Notes: generated from the sequence alone by a model not told the origin. A stretch of DNA of 64,000 nt from Streptomyces sp. MP131-18 (GCF_001984575.1 NZ_LZNS01000001.1:7739061-7803060); one strand, 5' to 3'. Shown: positions 15,143 to 24,163, counted from the first letter of the stretch. Translations and numbers: made by a program.

Positions 15143-15186
15143 GGCGGGCGTCCGGTGGGGCCGACGAGCCCCACCGGACGCCCGCC
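15143..15186. terminator. Strong hairpin terminator after GH64
   Basis: Perfect 19-bp stem (15143-15161 with 15168-15186) around a 6-nt loop, followed by GTTT. It starts 17 bp past the GH64 stop. Confidence 0.9.
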
Positions 15187-15262
15187 GTTTCACGTGGGGC
15201 GGCCGCGACGTCCGGGCCGCCGTCAGCTCGCCGCACCGGCCGGGAACGCCCACAACGACTGG

Positions 15263-15282
15263 GTAACTTGCTCGTTACGTAA
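15263..15282. promoter_or_regulatory. Candidate operator of the ArsR/SRPBCC pair
   Basis: GTAAC-N6-GTTAC (15263-15278) overlaps the palindrome TTACGTAA (15275-15282), 22 bp before the regulator start; a further GTTAC half follows at 15289-15293. Fits autoregulation by the adjoining winged-helix protein. Confidence 0.5.
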
Positions 15283-15303
15283 GCCGCATGTTACAAAAGG
15301 GAG

Positions 15304-15621
15304 GTGTCAGAGAAGGTTTTCGAGGCGCTTGCCGACCCGACCCGCCGACGGCTGCTGGAGCTGGTCGCGTCGGGGGAGCGGACCGCGGGGGAGCTGGCCG
15401 CCGAGTTCGACGTGAGCCGTCCGGCCGTCTCCCGGCATCTGCGCGTGCTGGCCGAGGCGGGTCTCGTGACGTGGCGCGGGGAGGCCCAGCGCCGCCTCTA
15501 CCGGCTCAGGCCCGCGGGGCTGGACGAGGCCGGGGCATGGATCGAGCGGACGCGTGACAACTGGGCAGCCCGGCTGGACTCCCTGGTACGGCACCTCGAT
15601 GAACAAGGAAAGGACGAATGA
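15304..15621 (+). CDS. ArsR-family winged-helix regulator
   Basis: A 105-residue regulator (KVFEALADPTRRRLLELV...RPAVSRHLRVLAEAGLV...RRLYRLRP). It has no metal-binding cysteines, so it belongs to the metal-independent branch commonly paired with AHSA1/SRPBCC proteins. The GTG at 15304 abuts the GGGAG, so translation may use a leaderless or unusual start. It overlaps the next gene by 4 bp (ATGA), a two-gene operon. Confidence 0.87.
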   Translation: MSEKVFEALADPTRRRLLELVASGERTAGELAAEFDVSRPAVSRHLRVLAEAGLVTWRGEAQRRLYRLRPAGLDEAGAWIERTRDNWAARLDSLVRHLDEQGKDE

Positions 15622-16139
15622 CGATGAGCGAAGCGGACATGGACCGGGCGCCCGCGGCGGACGGCCGCCGCGGCACCCTGGGGGTCGGCGCGGACGGCGC
15701 CTGGCAGATCCGGTTCGAGCGGCGGATCGGGCACCCTCCGCAGCGGGTCTGGGACGCCCTGGCCGACCCGGCGCAGCGGGCCCGATGGATGCCGGGCGTG
15801 ACCCTGGCGACCAGCCCCGACGCCCCCGTACGCTTCGACTTCGGTGAGGAGGGCGGTGCCGAGGGGCGCGTGGTCGCCGCCGATCCGCCGCGCAGTCTGG
15901 AGCACACCTGGCAGTGGCCCGGGGAGCCGGCCGCCGTCGTGCGGTGGGAGATCACTCCCGAAGGGGACGGCTCGCTGCTGGTGCTGCTGCACCGCCCTCT
16001 CGCGGCCGAGCCCGCCGTGCACTACTGCACCGGATGGCACGCGATGCTGGACGGCCTCGAAGCGCACCTGGACGGCGTCGAGCCCGCCGAGCCGGACTAC
16101 GCGGACCTCCACGCGCTGTACGCCGCGGCGATCCGGTAA
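15618..16139 (+). CDS. SRPBCC (AHSA1/START-like) domain protein
   Basis: A 173-residue single-domain protein of the Aha1/SRPBCC fold: FERRIGHPPQRVWDALADPAQRARWMPG near the N-terminus and GWHAMLDGLEAHLDG near the C-terminus. Members bind hydrophobic ligands. Translationally coupled to the ArsR-like regulator, a very common pairing whose ligand is generally unknown. Tested roles for close relatives are lacking, so no specific function is proposed. Confidence 0.88.
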   Translation: MTMSEADMDRAPAADGRRGTLGVGADGAWQIRFERRIGHPPQRVWDALADPAQRARWMPGVTLATSPDAPVRFDFGEEGGAEGRVVAADPPRSLEHTWQWPGEPAAVVRWEITPEGDGSLLVLLHRPLAAEPAVHYCTGWHAMLDGLEAHLDGVEPAEPDYADLHALYAAAIR

Positions 16140-16382
16140 GGGCGCCCGGGGCGCCGGTGAGGGAACGCCCCGACCGCCGTCACCGCTGAACGGACGAGGG
16201 CCGCGTGTGGTCGTCGTGGCTGTAGTAGTTGAGGGAGTCGGCGGGCGCGGTCCATACCGGGTCCGGACCTCGGCCTGGTGGCGGGCCGCCGGTCCCCGGC
16301 ACCGTGGAGCCGACCTCGTGAGTCGGCACACCTGGGTCTTCTCTTCGGATGACTCCCACGGGCGTGCGATAGGTTGCCCACC

Positions 16383-16931
16383 ATGGCTGAACTCGGGCCT
16401 GTCGCCTGGCCACCCGCCCCGCTGAGGACCGAACGGCTCGTGCTGCGCGAGTCCGGGGCCCGAGACCGTGCGGCGTTCATCGAGCTGTTCGCCTCGCCAG
16501 AAGTGCGTACCTACCTCGGTGGCCCTCGACCGCGCGACGAGCTCGAACGCGCGGTGCCCGAGGTGCCCGGGCGTCGCCCTGGCCTTTTCGTGATCGATCT
16601 CGACGGAGCGATGATCGGTACGGTCACGCTTGACCGGCGCGACGCGGAGCGTCCGGGGCACCTCCGTCCGGATGCCGGAGAGGCCGAGCTCGGCTACATG
16701 GTCCTGCCCGAGGCGTGGGGACGCGGGTACGCCGCCGAGGCGTGCGCAGCGGTACTCGGCTGGTTCGCCGACGCGTTCCCCGGCGAGCCGGTGGTGCTCT
16801 GCACCCAGACCGCCAACAACCGCTCGATGAGCCTCGCGGCCAGGCTCGGGTTCACCGAGGTGGCGCGGTTCGACGAGTACGGCGCCGAGCAGTGGTTCGG
16901 CGTGTGGTCCCCGGTCACGCCGTCCATGTGA
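16383..16931 (+). CDS. GNAT family N-acetyltransferase (RimJ/RimL-like)
   Basis: A 182-residue acetyl-CoA-dependent transferase. LRTERLVLRESGARD at the N-terminus and the acetyl-CoA loop GYMVLPEAWGRGYAAEA are typical of the Acetyltransf_3 group. NNRSMSLAARLGF is the usual C-terminal motif. ATG 16383 is chosen over a TTG 9 bp upstream. Monocistronic. Substrate cannot be predicted. Confidence 0.9.
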   Translation: MAELGPVAWPPAPLRTERLVLRESGARDRAAFIELFASPEVRTYLGGPRPRDELERAVPEVPGRRPGLFVIDLDGAMIGTVTLDRRDAERPGHLRPDAGEAELGYMVLPEAWGRGYAAEACAAVLGWFADAFPGEPVVLCTQTANNRSMSLAARLGFTEVARFDEYGAEQWFGVWSPVTPSM

Positions 16932-17042
16932 GCCTTCTTCCGAATCACCGATGCCGGACGCGATCCGGCCTTCGAACGGTCACCGGCCACCGGCCACCGT
17001 CCCGTTCGTTCCGCTTGCGCGGTTGCGGTGCTACGTTCTGCG

Positions 17043-17056
17043 CGGGAGCGCTCCTG
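17043..17056. promoter_or_regulatory. CebR-like box upstream of the GH6 gene
   Basis: CGGGAGCGCTCCTG matches 11 of 14 positions of TGGGAGCGCTCCCA with an intact core GGGAGCGCTCC, 31 bp before the GH6 start. It predicts repression by CebR that is relieved by cello-oligosaccharides. Confidence 0.75.
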
Positions 17057-17087
17057 CCAGTCGATCGAAGCCATCGCGAGGAGCCGC

Positions 17088-18500
17088 ATGATCACCCGTT
17101 CAGCCTCTGACGCAGGGGCTGCCGGCCCCGTGCGCCGTGCCTGGTGCCGCCGCGCACTGGTCGCCGTCGCAGCCGCGAGCGCGTGCGCCGCCGTGGCCGG
17201 TCTGCTCGCCACCGGTCCCGCGAACGCCGCCCCTCCCGTCCCCACCGCGCGCGGGGACAACCCGTACGAGGGCGCGACCGTCTACGTCAATCCCGAGTGG
17301 TCCGCGAATGCCGCCACCGTCCCGGGCGGCGCCGCCGTCGCCGACCAGCCGACGGCGATCTGGCTGGACTCCCTCGCCACCCTCCACGGGCCCGACGCCC
17401 AGACCGGCCGCACCATGAAGCTCGCCGACCACCTCGACGCCGCGCGGGCCCAGGGCGCGGACCTCGTACAGCTGGTGCTCAACAACCTGCCTGGCCGCTC
17501 CTGCGCCCGCGAGGCCGGGCAAGGCGAGCTTGCCCCGGGCGAACTGGACCGCTACCAGCGGGAGTACGTGGACACCATCGTGGACATCATCAGCGACCCG
17601 GCCTACGCCGAGCTACGGATCGTCACGGTGATCGAACCCGACTCCCTGCCCAACCTCGTCCTGCACACCGGCGACCGCCACGACGCCACCTGGCTCTGCC
17701 AACAGGTACTGGAATCCGGTGATTACGTGCGGGGCGTCGGCTACGCCCTCGCGCAGCTCGGCGAACTGCCGAACGTCTACAACTACCTCGATGCCGGCCA
17801 CCACGGCCGGATCGGCTGGGACGAGGACTTCATGGCGGTCACCGACCTGATGTGGCGGGCGGCCAACACGGAAGGCGCCAGATCCGCCGACGTCCACGGC
17901 TTCGCCGTGAACGTCGCGAACTACAGCGTGCTGCACGAGGAGTACTTCACCGTCGACGACGTGATCAACGACCAACCGGTCCTGCAGTCGCGGTGGGTGG
18001 ACTGGAACAGCTACGTCGACGAGCTGCCGTTCGCGGAGGCCGTGCGCAAGCGTTTCGTCCGGCTCGGCTTCGACTGGGACGTCGGCATGCTGATCGACAC
18101 CTCCCGCAACGGGTGGGGAGGCCCCGAACGCCCGACCGGGCCGCCGGACCCGGACGAGCAGTGGTGGGGCGTCGACGACTACGTCGACAGCAACCGCATC
18201 GACCGTCGCAACAGCGCGGCGCACTGGTGCAATCAGACCGGTGCCGGCCTCGGCGAGCGTCCGACCGCGAGCCCCGAGCCGGGGGTCGACGCCTATGCCT
18301 GGATCAAGCCGCCCGGCGAATCGGACGGTTCGCCAGAGGAACTGCCGGACGCCGGGGGGCGGCAGCCGGACGCGATGTGCGACCTCTACGACGACTGGGA
18401 CTTCGAGGAGACCGGCGCGCTGCAGGGCGGCGGGTTGTCCGGCGACTGGTTCCCCGCGCACTTCGAGCAGCTGCTGGCCAACGCCCACCCGCCACTGTGA
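17088..18500 (+). CDS. Secreted GH6 cellulase (cellobiohydrolase type)
   Basis: Secreted 470-residue glycoside hydrolase family 6 enzyme acting on cellulose. ATG 17088 follows GAGGAG. The N-terminus has basic residues (RRAWCRR) and a hydrophobic core ending GPANA, a Sec- or possibly Tat-type signal. The family signature TVIEPDSLPNLV contains the catalytic acid Asp185. QSRWVDWNSYVDELPF and the long loops with WCNQTG and MCDLYDDWDFEETGALQG resemble bacterial Cel6B-type exo-enzymes, in which loops enclose the active site. No cellulose-binding module is present. A CebR-like box overlaps the promoter region. Confidence 0.92.
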   Translation: MITRSASDAGAAGPVRRAWCRRALVAVAAASACAAVAGLLATGPANAAPPVPTARGDNPYEGATVYVNPEWSANAATVPGGAAVADQPTAIWLDSLATLHGPDAQTGRTMKLADHLDAARAQGADLVQLVLNNLPGRSCAREAGQGELAPGELDRYQREYVDTIVDIISDPAYAELRIVTVIEPDSLPNLVLHTGDRHDATWLCQQVLESGDYVRGVGYALAQLGELPNVYNYLDAGHHGRIGWDEDFMAVTDLMWRAANTEGARSADVHGFAVNVANYSVLHEEYFTVDDVINDQPVLQSRWVDWNSYVDELPFAEAVRKRFVRLGFDWDVGMLIDTSRNGWGGPERPTGPPDPDEQWWGVDDYVDSNRIDRRNSAAHWCNQTGAGLGERPTASPEPGVDAYAWIKPPGESDGSPEELPDAGGRQPDAMCDLYDDWDFEETGALQGGGLSGDWFPAHFEQLLANAHPPL

Positions 18501-18506
18501 CGGCTC

Positions 18507-18551
18507 GTCATGGCGGTCATGGCGGTCATGGCGGTCATGACGGTCATGGCG
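18507..18551. repeat. Five-copy 9-bp tandem repeat
   Basis: GTCATGGCG is repeated five times without gaps (the fourth copy has one mismatch, GTCATGACG). It lies between the convergent GH6 and NAD(P)-binding genes and covers the last 8 bp of the latter. A simple repeat prone to copy-number change. Confidence 0.9.
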
Positions 18552-19221
18552 TTCCGTATGCTGCCAGGAGCCTGGCGAGGTCGTCCGCGGACGCGGGCCG
18601 GCCGGGGGCGGCGAACATTCCGGCCGGATCGAGATAGGCGTGCTGGGCGGGCGTGCCCGGCGCGAACCGGCGGCTCTCGGCCAGGGGGCCCACGTCGTAC
18701 GCGTCGTAGCCGAGCGAGTCGATCAGGGCGGTGACTGCCTTCTTGGCGGTGGCGTCGTTGCCGGCGATGGGCAGCGCACTGCGGTCCCAGGCGCCGGCCG
18801 GGCGTCCCAGGGTGGCCAGGTGTCTGAAGAAGATATTGCTGAACGCCTTGACGACGTGTGAGCCGGTCAGGTGCGTCTGCAGCAGGAGGTGGGCCTGGGC
18901 GCCCGCGGCCGCTATCCCGGGGACGCGGCCCTGGCGGGCGGGGTCGTAGTTGAGGGTGTCGATGACGACCTTGCCCCGAAGAGGGTCGGCGGGGACCTGA
19001 CGGTAGGCCCTGATCGGAATGGTCACCACGACGAGGTCACCGGCGGTCGCGGCCTCGGCAGGGGGTGCCGCGCGGGCGTTCGGGCCGAGCCGCACGACCA
19101 GCTCGCGCAAGGTCTCCGGGCCGCGGCTGTTGCTGAGGATGACGGTGTGGCCGGCGTCGACCGCGAGGCGGGCGAGCGTGCTGCCGATATTGCCGCTGCC
19201 GATGAAGCCGATGGTGGTCAT
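18544..19221 (-). CDS. NAD(P)-binding oxidoreductase, F420-dependent NADP reductase-like
   Basis: A 225-residue protein with a Rossmann motif TIGFIGSGNIGSTLARLAVDAGH, the nucleotide 2'-phosphate loop SNSRGPETL and a C-terminal domain as in the NADPH:F420 oxidoreductase (F420_oxidored) family. The start at 19221 follows GCAGGAG. It is divergent from a TetR regulator with a nested dyad between them, so it is probably that regulator's target. True F420 use is not certain, because many family members bind only NADP. Confidence 0.85.
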   Translation of the reverse strand: MTTIGFIGSGNIGSTLARLAVDAGHTVILSNSRGPETLRELVVRLGPNARAAPPAEAATAGDLVVVTIPIRAYRQVPADPLRGKVVIDTLNYDPARQGRVPGIAAAGAQAHLLLQTHLTGSHVVKAFSNIFFRHLATLGRPAGAWDRSALPIAGNDATAKKAVTALIDSLGYDAYDVGPLAESRRFAPGTPAQHAYLDPAGMFAAPGRPASADDLARLLAAYGTP

Positions 19222-19239
19222 GGTCTCCTGCCGGTCCCG

Positions 19240-19290
19240 GGTAAAGTAAGGGGGCCCTTCACATAAATGAAGGCCTGCCTTGACTTTACC
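19240..19290. promoter_or_regulatory. Nested dyad between the divergent reductase and TetR genes
   Basis: Outer arms GGTAAAGTAAGG (19240-19251) and CCTTGACTTTACC (19278-19290) are inverted copies with one extra base. Inner arms CCTTCA (19256-19261) and TGAAGG (19268-19273) form a second perfect dyad. Probable TetR operator controlling both promoters. Confidence 0.65.
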
Positions 19291-19340
19291 GCAGGACCCC
19301 CTTCGTTTGGCAAGCCCGGTTGGATCAGGAGGAATGTGCG

Positions 19341-19925
19341 ATGGCCGCCAGCGAGTCCGGCCCGCGAGCCGAGCCCGGTTTCACCGTGAGGCGGCCGGCG
19401 CGCGCCGACGCCCGCCGCAACTTCGACGCCCTGCTCGACGCCGCTCGTGAGGTGTTCGCTGCCGACGGTGCCGATGCCTCGCTGGAGGGGATCGCCCGGC
19501 GGGCAGCGGTCAACATCGCGACGCTCTACCGCAACTTCCCCACGCGTCAGCATTTGTTCGAGGCCGTCTACCTGGACGAGGTCGAAGCCCTCGCCCTCAT
19601 GGCGGCCGAGTTGGACAGCCTCGAACCGTGGGACGCCCTGGAGAGCTGGCTGCGCCAGTTCGTCAGCTACGCGACCACCAAGAAGGCCATCTACGACGCC
19701 ATCGCGCACCGCGCGGAGATGTTCGTGACCGGCCGCGACATGATCCACGCGGCCGGTCGGCCGCTTCTCGAACGAGCCCAGGGCGCCGGCAAGGCCAGGG
19801 CCGACGTGAGCTTCGACGACGTGCTCTTCCTGGTCAACGGTGTCAGCGGGGCGAACTTCGTCCAGGAGGCACAGCAGGACCGGGTGCTCGCCATGGCCTT
19901 GGACGGCATCAAAGCTCATAAGTGA
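19341..19925 (+). CDS. TetR-family transcriptional regulator
   Basis: A 194-residue regulator. The N-terminal HTH reads RRNFDALLDAAREVFAADGADASLEGIARRAAVNIATLYRNFPTRQHLFEAVY, followed by a helical ligand domain. ATG 19341 is selected for its AGGAGG site; an upstream in-frame start at 19320 lacks one. Divergent from the NAD(P)-binding reductase, the likely target. Confidence 0.93.
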   Translation: MAASESGPRAEPGFTVRRPARADARRNFDALLDAAREVFAADGADASLEGIARRAAVNIATLYRNFPTRQHLFEAVYLDEVEALALMAAELDSLEPWDALESWLRQFVSYATTKKAIYDAIAHRAEMFVTGRDMIHAAGRPLLERAQGAGKARADVSFDDVLFLVNGVSGANFVQEAQQDRVLAMALDGIKAHK

Positions 19926-20015
19926 GCACGACGACCAAGTGGTGGGGCCGATGCCGCGGACCGCCGCTGCTTTCCTTCCCGTTCTCGGCCGGCGGCGGTC
20001 TGCGCGGCCAGGGCG

Positions 20016-22592
20016 CTACCGGAGCCTCGCCGTGAAGCTCCGGCCGTGGGCACGGTGGGTGGTGACGTCGATGCGGGTTCCGCCGGGCACGCGGCGGACT
20101 CTGACTCCTTCGTCCGCCGCGAGGGCTTCCCGCGCCCGGCCGCGGACCGTGACCGAGACCGTGTCCCTGTCCATCGTCGGGTCCGACACGGCGATCTCCG
20201 CGGTGCCGTCGTCCGCCTCCTGCCAGATCACCGAGGCCCGCCCGTCGATCCACAGCCGCTCCGCGCGGTGCGTGCCGGAGGTGAAGGAGTTCGCGGCGAC
20301 GAGCCGGAGCCCGGAGTGCTTCACGGCCTGGAGGCGCGCGCTGTTCGCCAGCACGGACAGCGGGCCCTCCGCATACCCACCGAGCTGCCGTTCCGAGGCG
20401 CCGGGGACCAGGGCATAGGCCATCGCGACCGGGGCCGCGCCCGCCGCCTGCTCGACGCCGAGCGAGAACACCTGCTTGGTCACCGCCGTGTCGGGGTTCG
20501 TCAGCCGGACGGTCCGGCGGCTCCGCGTCACCGTGCCGAGGGCGACGGCAGGTTGCGGCCCGTCCAGGAAGACGTATCCGACGGCCGTGCCGCGGCCCGG
20601 TGCGGCGTACCGCAGCCAGGCCAGCGCCGCCGCACCGGTCCCCGACCAGCGGGTGCCGTCGCGGAGGCGGCCGGTCAGGTGGACCGCCTCCGAGGGATCG
20701 GCGATCCTCGTGTCAAGCGTCGTCGTCACCGCACGGCCCGCGGCGTCCCCCACATCGGCGGCCAGCACCACGATCTCCTCGTCGAGCATGAACCACGACT
20801 TCGTGGCGCGGGCGTTGCGGTACGCGACGAAGTCGCCCGGCAGCAGCCCGTCCTGGTGCGCGGCCCAGGCGGCGTCGTCGCCCTGCACCAGCCCGGCCGC
20901 GCCGTACGCGCCGAGCGCGGCGCCGCCGGAGAACGTGTTGGTGCCGCGCGGGAAGTAGACGTAGGTGTTCTGCGACTCCGAGGAGGAGGTGAACCCGCGC
21001 TCCGGGTTGTCGTACCACAGCCCCCCGTACAGTTCGGGAATCGTCCGGCGGGCCTCCGCCGGGGCGGTGACCCCGGCGAGGCGGTACGGCGAGACGGCGG
21101 TGTAGTAGTCCACGCCGAAGACCCGGGTCTGGTCCTCGCCGGACAGATAGAGGTAGTGCGCCCCGTCCCCCTGGAACCACGGCATCAGGTTCTCGCCGTT
21201 CATGTACTCGTACTTGCTGATCCGGTCCGAACTGCGCGCCAGGGCGAACGCGAAGCCGGGCCGCCGGTGGACGGTCCTGTCCATCGCGTTGAACGCCACG
21301 TTGCGCGCGGCCGGATTGAGGTCGGCGGGCGGCGCGGACGCGTCCGCGAGGATGTCGGCGTACCGTGCGATGCTCACGGGCGAGACGAACCCGGTGGGGT
21401 CGACGGCGACCCGCGAGGTCTCGTGCAGGAACTTCACGTAGCCCCGCAGCGCCGTCGCGTCCGCGCCCGTGGTGTGGGCCGACAGGTCGGCGACGGCCTC
21501 GACGACCGTGGCGACGGCGGCGTACCCGGAGGTGGTTCTCGACACCGCGCGGCCTCTGACCACCTCCATCATCCAGCCCTCGAAGATCAGCGGTGCGAAA
21601 CCGTCGGCCACCCACGTCCGTACCACCGCGGCGAGCCCGTCGTCCGGCAGGTGGCCCGTGCCGTCCAGGACCTTGAGCGTCTGGACGACGCGGGAGAGCA
21701 GCGACGTTCCGTAGGAGCCGGTGTAGGCCACGGAGGCGTGCTGGATGAACGAGCCGTCCGCGTAGAAGCCGTCGGTGACGCCGTGCCGCGGCCGGTACGG
21801 GTCGACCGTTGCGTAGACCGTCCGCTGGTCGGCGACCGCCTTGCCGATGCGCGCGTCGTCGCCGAGCAGGGCGCCCTGGAGCATCCGGTTCGTGGTGATG
21901 TCCGCGAGGTTCGCACCGGTGTGGAAGCGCGAGTCGAGGTCGACGTCGCCGTCCTTGCCGTTGCGCAGGTAGGCGTCCATCGAGGCGACGTAGAGCGGCA
22001 CGAGCCCGGGATCGTACTCCGCGACCGCGTCCGCGAGCAGCGCCAGGGTCCTGCTCACATGGGTGGAGATCCCGATCTCCCAGTGGAACCAGTTGCCGTA
22101 GTACCCCTGTGACTGGTCCCCGTAGTAGGTGCCGTGCACCCGCACGAGCCCGTCGAGGACCCGCCGCTGGACCGCGGCACTGCCGTGGAGGTCCGAGGCG
22201 GGGCCACCGGTCACCCGGGTGGCGAGCGCGATCTCCCACAGGTACTGGAACGTGGAGTTGAGGTTGCCGTCGCTCGTGCCGAGCGGGAGGCCCCGGAACA
22301 ACTCGCCGGAGCCCGCCTCGTCCATCGCCGCCAGGTGGCTCCGCGCGGTGGCGTCGATCGCCGCGAGCTTCGCGCGGACCTCGGGGCGGGCATTCGACTC
22401 GGCGGTGCCGGCGAACATCGCGACCGTATTGCCGATCAGCCGGTCGTGGGCGCCCGGCGAGGCCCCGGCCGCCGTCCCCGGTCCGGCCGCTGTCCCCGGT
22501 CCGGCCGCCCCGGCGGATGCGGGCCCGGCGCCGGCGAACACGGCCGCCGCCGCGGGGAGTGCCGAGACGAGAGTACGACGGGAGATCTCCAC
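20016..22592 (-). CDS. Tat-exported polysaccharide lyase family 8
   Basis: Secreted lyase of 858 residues that cleaves uronic-acid polysaccharides (hyaluronate, chondroitin or xanthan) by beta-elimination. GTG 22592 follows GGAG and gives a Tat signal (SRRTLVSALPAAAAVFAGAGPASA) and an Ala/Gly/Pro linker. The alpha-toroid domain holds NWFHWEIG, TGANLADIT, FYADGSFIQHASVAYTGSYG and RGRAVSRTTSGY, the PL8 active-site motifs with Asn, His, Tyr and Arg. The C-terminal half is the beta-sandwich region. Stand-alone gene at the edge of the carbohydrate-degradation region. Substrate specificity among PL8 activities is not resolved. Confidence 0.93.
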   Translation of the reverse strand: MEISRRTLVSALPAAAAVFAGAGPASAGAAGPGTAAGPGTAAGASPGAHDRLIGNTVAMFAGTAESNARPEVRAKLAAIDATARSHLAAMDEAGSGELFRGLPLGTSDGNLNSTFQYLWEIALATRVTGGPASDLHGSAAVQRRVLDGLVRVHGTYYGDQSQGYYGNWFHWEIGISTHVSRTLALLADAVAEYDPGLVPLYVASMDAYLRNGKDGDVDLDSRFHTGANLADITTNRMLQGALLGDDARIGKAVADQRTVYATVDPYRPRHGVTDGFYADGSFIQHASVAYTGSYGTSLLSRVVQTLKVLDGTGHLPDDGLAAVVRTWVADGFAPLIFEGWMMEVVRGRAVSRTTSGYAAVATVVEAVADLSAHTTGADATALRGYVKFLHETSRVAVDPTGFVSPVSIARYADILADASAPPADLNPAARNVAFNAMDRTVHRRPGFAFALARSSDRISKYEYMNGENLMPWFQGDGAHYLYLSGEDQTRVFGVDYYTAVSPYRLAGVTAPAEARRTIPELYGGLWYDNPERGFTSSSESQNTYVYFPRGTNTFSGGAALGAYGAAGLVQGDDAAWAAHQDGLLPGDFVAYRNARATKSWFMLDEEIVVLAADVGDAAGRAVTTTLDTRIADPSEAVHLTGRLRDGTRWSGTGAAALAWLRYAAPGRGTAVGYVFLDGPQPAVALGTVTRSRRTVRLTNPDTAVTKQVFSLGVEQAAGAAPVAMAYALVPGASERQLGGYAEGPLSVLANSARLQAVKHSGLRLVAANSFTSGTHRAERLWIDGRASVIWQEADDGTAEIAVSDPTMDRDTVSVTVRGRAREALAADEGVRVRRVPGGTRIDVTTHRAHGRSFTARLR

Positions 22593-22886
22593 GAGAACGC
22601 TCCAGGGCTCGACGGCACGGGATTTGTGGCATCCAACCAATGGTGCGTCGCCCTGTCACTAGGGTCCGTCCTCAAAGGGGGGTGTCCGATCAGTGAGCGG
22701 CGCCGCGGGCAACTACCGGGCGGCGCCCGCCAGGAGCCGCGGCGCGGGCAGTTCCCGCGTCGGCGGCGGCCCGGCTCCGGTGGGCATATGCCGGGCGCCG
22801 CGGGGGAGTTGTGCCGGTCCGCACGTCGGTGAGCCGGTCGGGGCAGCCGTCTGGAGTCCCGCGTGAGGGGCCGTTACGCTGGGGTC

Positions 22887-23657
22887 GTGGCATGGTTCCG
22901 TAGGCGACGCGGGCAGGCACCACGGGCCGGCGGCGCGGACCAGCCGCCCGCGGCGCGGGTGGGGCAGCGGCCCCACGGCCGGTGGCTCGGGGCCCGCGAG
23001 CTGCCGCCCGTCGCGGTTCCCAGCGAGACGGACCGGATCATCGACCGCAATGTCGCGCCCGCCCTGCTCGACGCCGGGCGCATCGTGCAGATCCGCGCCA
23101 GGTACGAGGACCTGCTCAGCCACCGCACGGATGCCCCGGTACACGTCGGCGTCGGTGGCAGGGCCGCGATCCTGCTGTGCCTCAGCGCCGCGCAGCGGCC
23201 CGATCTGCGCGGGCTCGACGAGCAGCTCACCGCCGAGGGCGCGGTGCTGTACGTGCAGGCCCACCGTCTCGACCCGTACGGCATGCTGCGCCTGGTCCTC
23301 GCGCTGGCTCCCGGCCTGGTCTTCAGGACGCCGCTGACCCTCGCGCACGGCGATGTGCAGGAGTTCCTCACCGCCGCCTACGCCGAAGAGGCCGTCGAGC
23401 TCCACGTGTCCCATCAGAACCGGCAGCGCCTGCCCGCATTCGTCTGTACGGCGAGCGGCCTGCGGGGCCGCGTGGACACCGCCCTGGACACCCTCGGCGG
23501 CCTCCACCACCCGGCCGGACCCGTCGAACAGGCAGTCCGGGTCGCGCGGTTGGAGGCAATGTTCCCCGGGGCCCTCGACGGCGTCGAGGACGGCAGCGCG
23601 GTGCCGCTGCGCGTCGGCCACCGCGGCGAGGACACCGTGCTGGTGACCGCGCCCTGA
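22887..23657 (+). CDS. Hypothetical protein
   Basis: A 256-residue protein starting at GTG 22887 (VAWFRRRRGQAPRAGG). The first 30 residues are very basic and probably disordered. The rest is an ordinary soluble composition with WLGARELPPVAVPSETDRIIDRNVAPALLDAGRIV and a later LEAMFPGALDGVEDGS. No signal peptide, membrane helix or catalytic motif is visible. I do not recognise the family. The 294-bp gap before it (22593-22886) shows no clear feature. Confidence 0.75.
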   Translation: MAWFRRRRGQAPRAGGADQPPAARVGQRPHGRWLGARELPPVAVPSETDRIIDRNVAPALLDAGRIVQIRARYEDLLSHRTDAPVHVGVGGRAAILLCLSAAQRPDLRGLDEQLTAEGAVLYVQAHRLDPYGMLRLVLALAPGLVFRTPLTLAHGDVQEFLTAAYAEEAVELHVSHQNRQRLPAFVCTASGLRGRVDTALDTLGGLHHPAGPVEQAVRVARLEAMFPGALDGVEDGSAVPLRVGHRGEDTVLVTAP

Positions 23658-23694
23658 CGGGCCCGGGCCCAGGCCCGATGCCCCGCGTGCCCGC

Positions 23695-24126
23695 TCAGCC
23701 GGGGAACCGTTCGACGTAACGGCGCTGCCACGGGGTCTCCACGGCGCGCGCCGCGTAGTGCCGCCGGACGTAGGCCACCGCCTCGTCACCAGGGACCCCG
23801 TCCAGCACGGCCAGGCACGCCAGCGCCGTGCCCGTTCGCCCGCGCCCGCCGCCGCAGGCGACCTCGACGCGCTCGCCTTCGGCGCGATCCCAGGCCGCCC
23901 GCAGCGCCTCGACGGCCGCCGAACGGTCGGTCGGCAGCCGGAAGTCGGGCCAGCGCAGCCAGTGCGCCTCCCACGGAACGGGCGGCGGCCGGCGGCCGAG
24001 CAGGTACAGGCCGAAACCGGGGTCGGGCCCGTCCGGGCGCGGGTGGCGCAGCCCGCGCCCGCGCACCAGCCGCCCGGATGGCAGGCGCAACACGCCGGCC
24101 GCAGTCGGCTCCCAGGTGGTGATCAC
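23695..24126 (-). CDS. Protein-tyrosine phosphatase family protein
   Basis: A 143-residue single-domain protein with the CX5R phosphatase loop as VACGGGRGRTGTALACLAVL (Cys near residue 91) and the conserved WPDF segment upstream, as in the dual-specificity/tyrosine phosphatase superfamily. Small cytosolic enzymes of this kind are common in Streptomyces. It converges with the upstream hypothetical gene. Substrate unknown. Confidence 0.88.
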   Translation of the reverse strand: MITTWEPTAAGVLRLPSGRLVRGRGLRHPRPDGPDPGFGLYLLGRRPPPVPWEAHWLRWPDFRLPTDRSAAVEALRAAWDRAEGERVEVACGGGRGRTGTALACLAVLDGVPGDEAVAYVRRHYAARAVETPWQRRYVERFPG

Positions 24127-24163
24127 GGACCGAGCGTAGCGGCCGGCTCGGGCGCCGCCGGAC

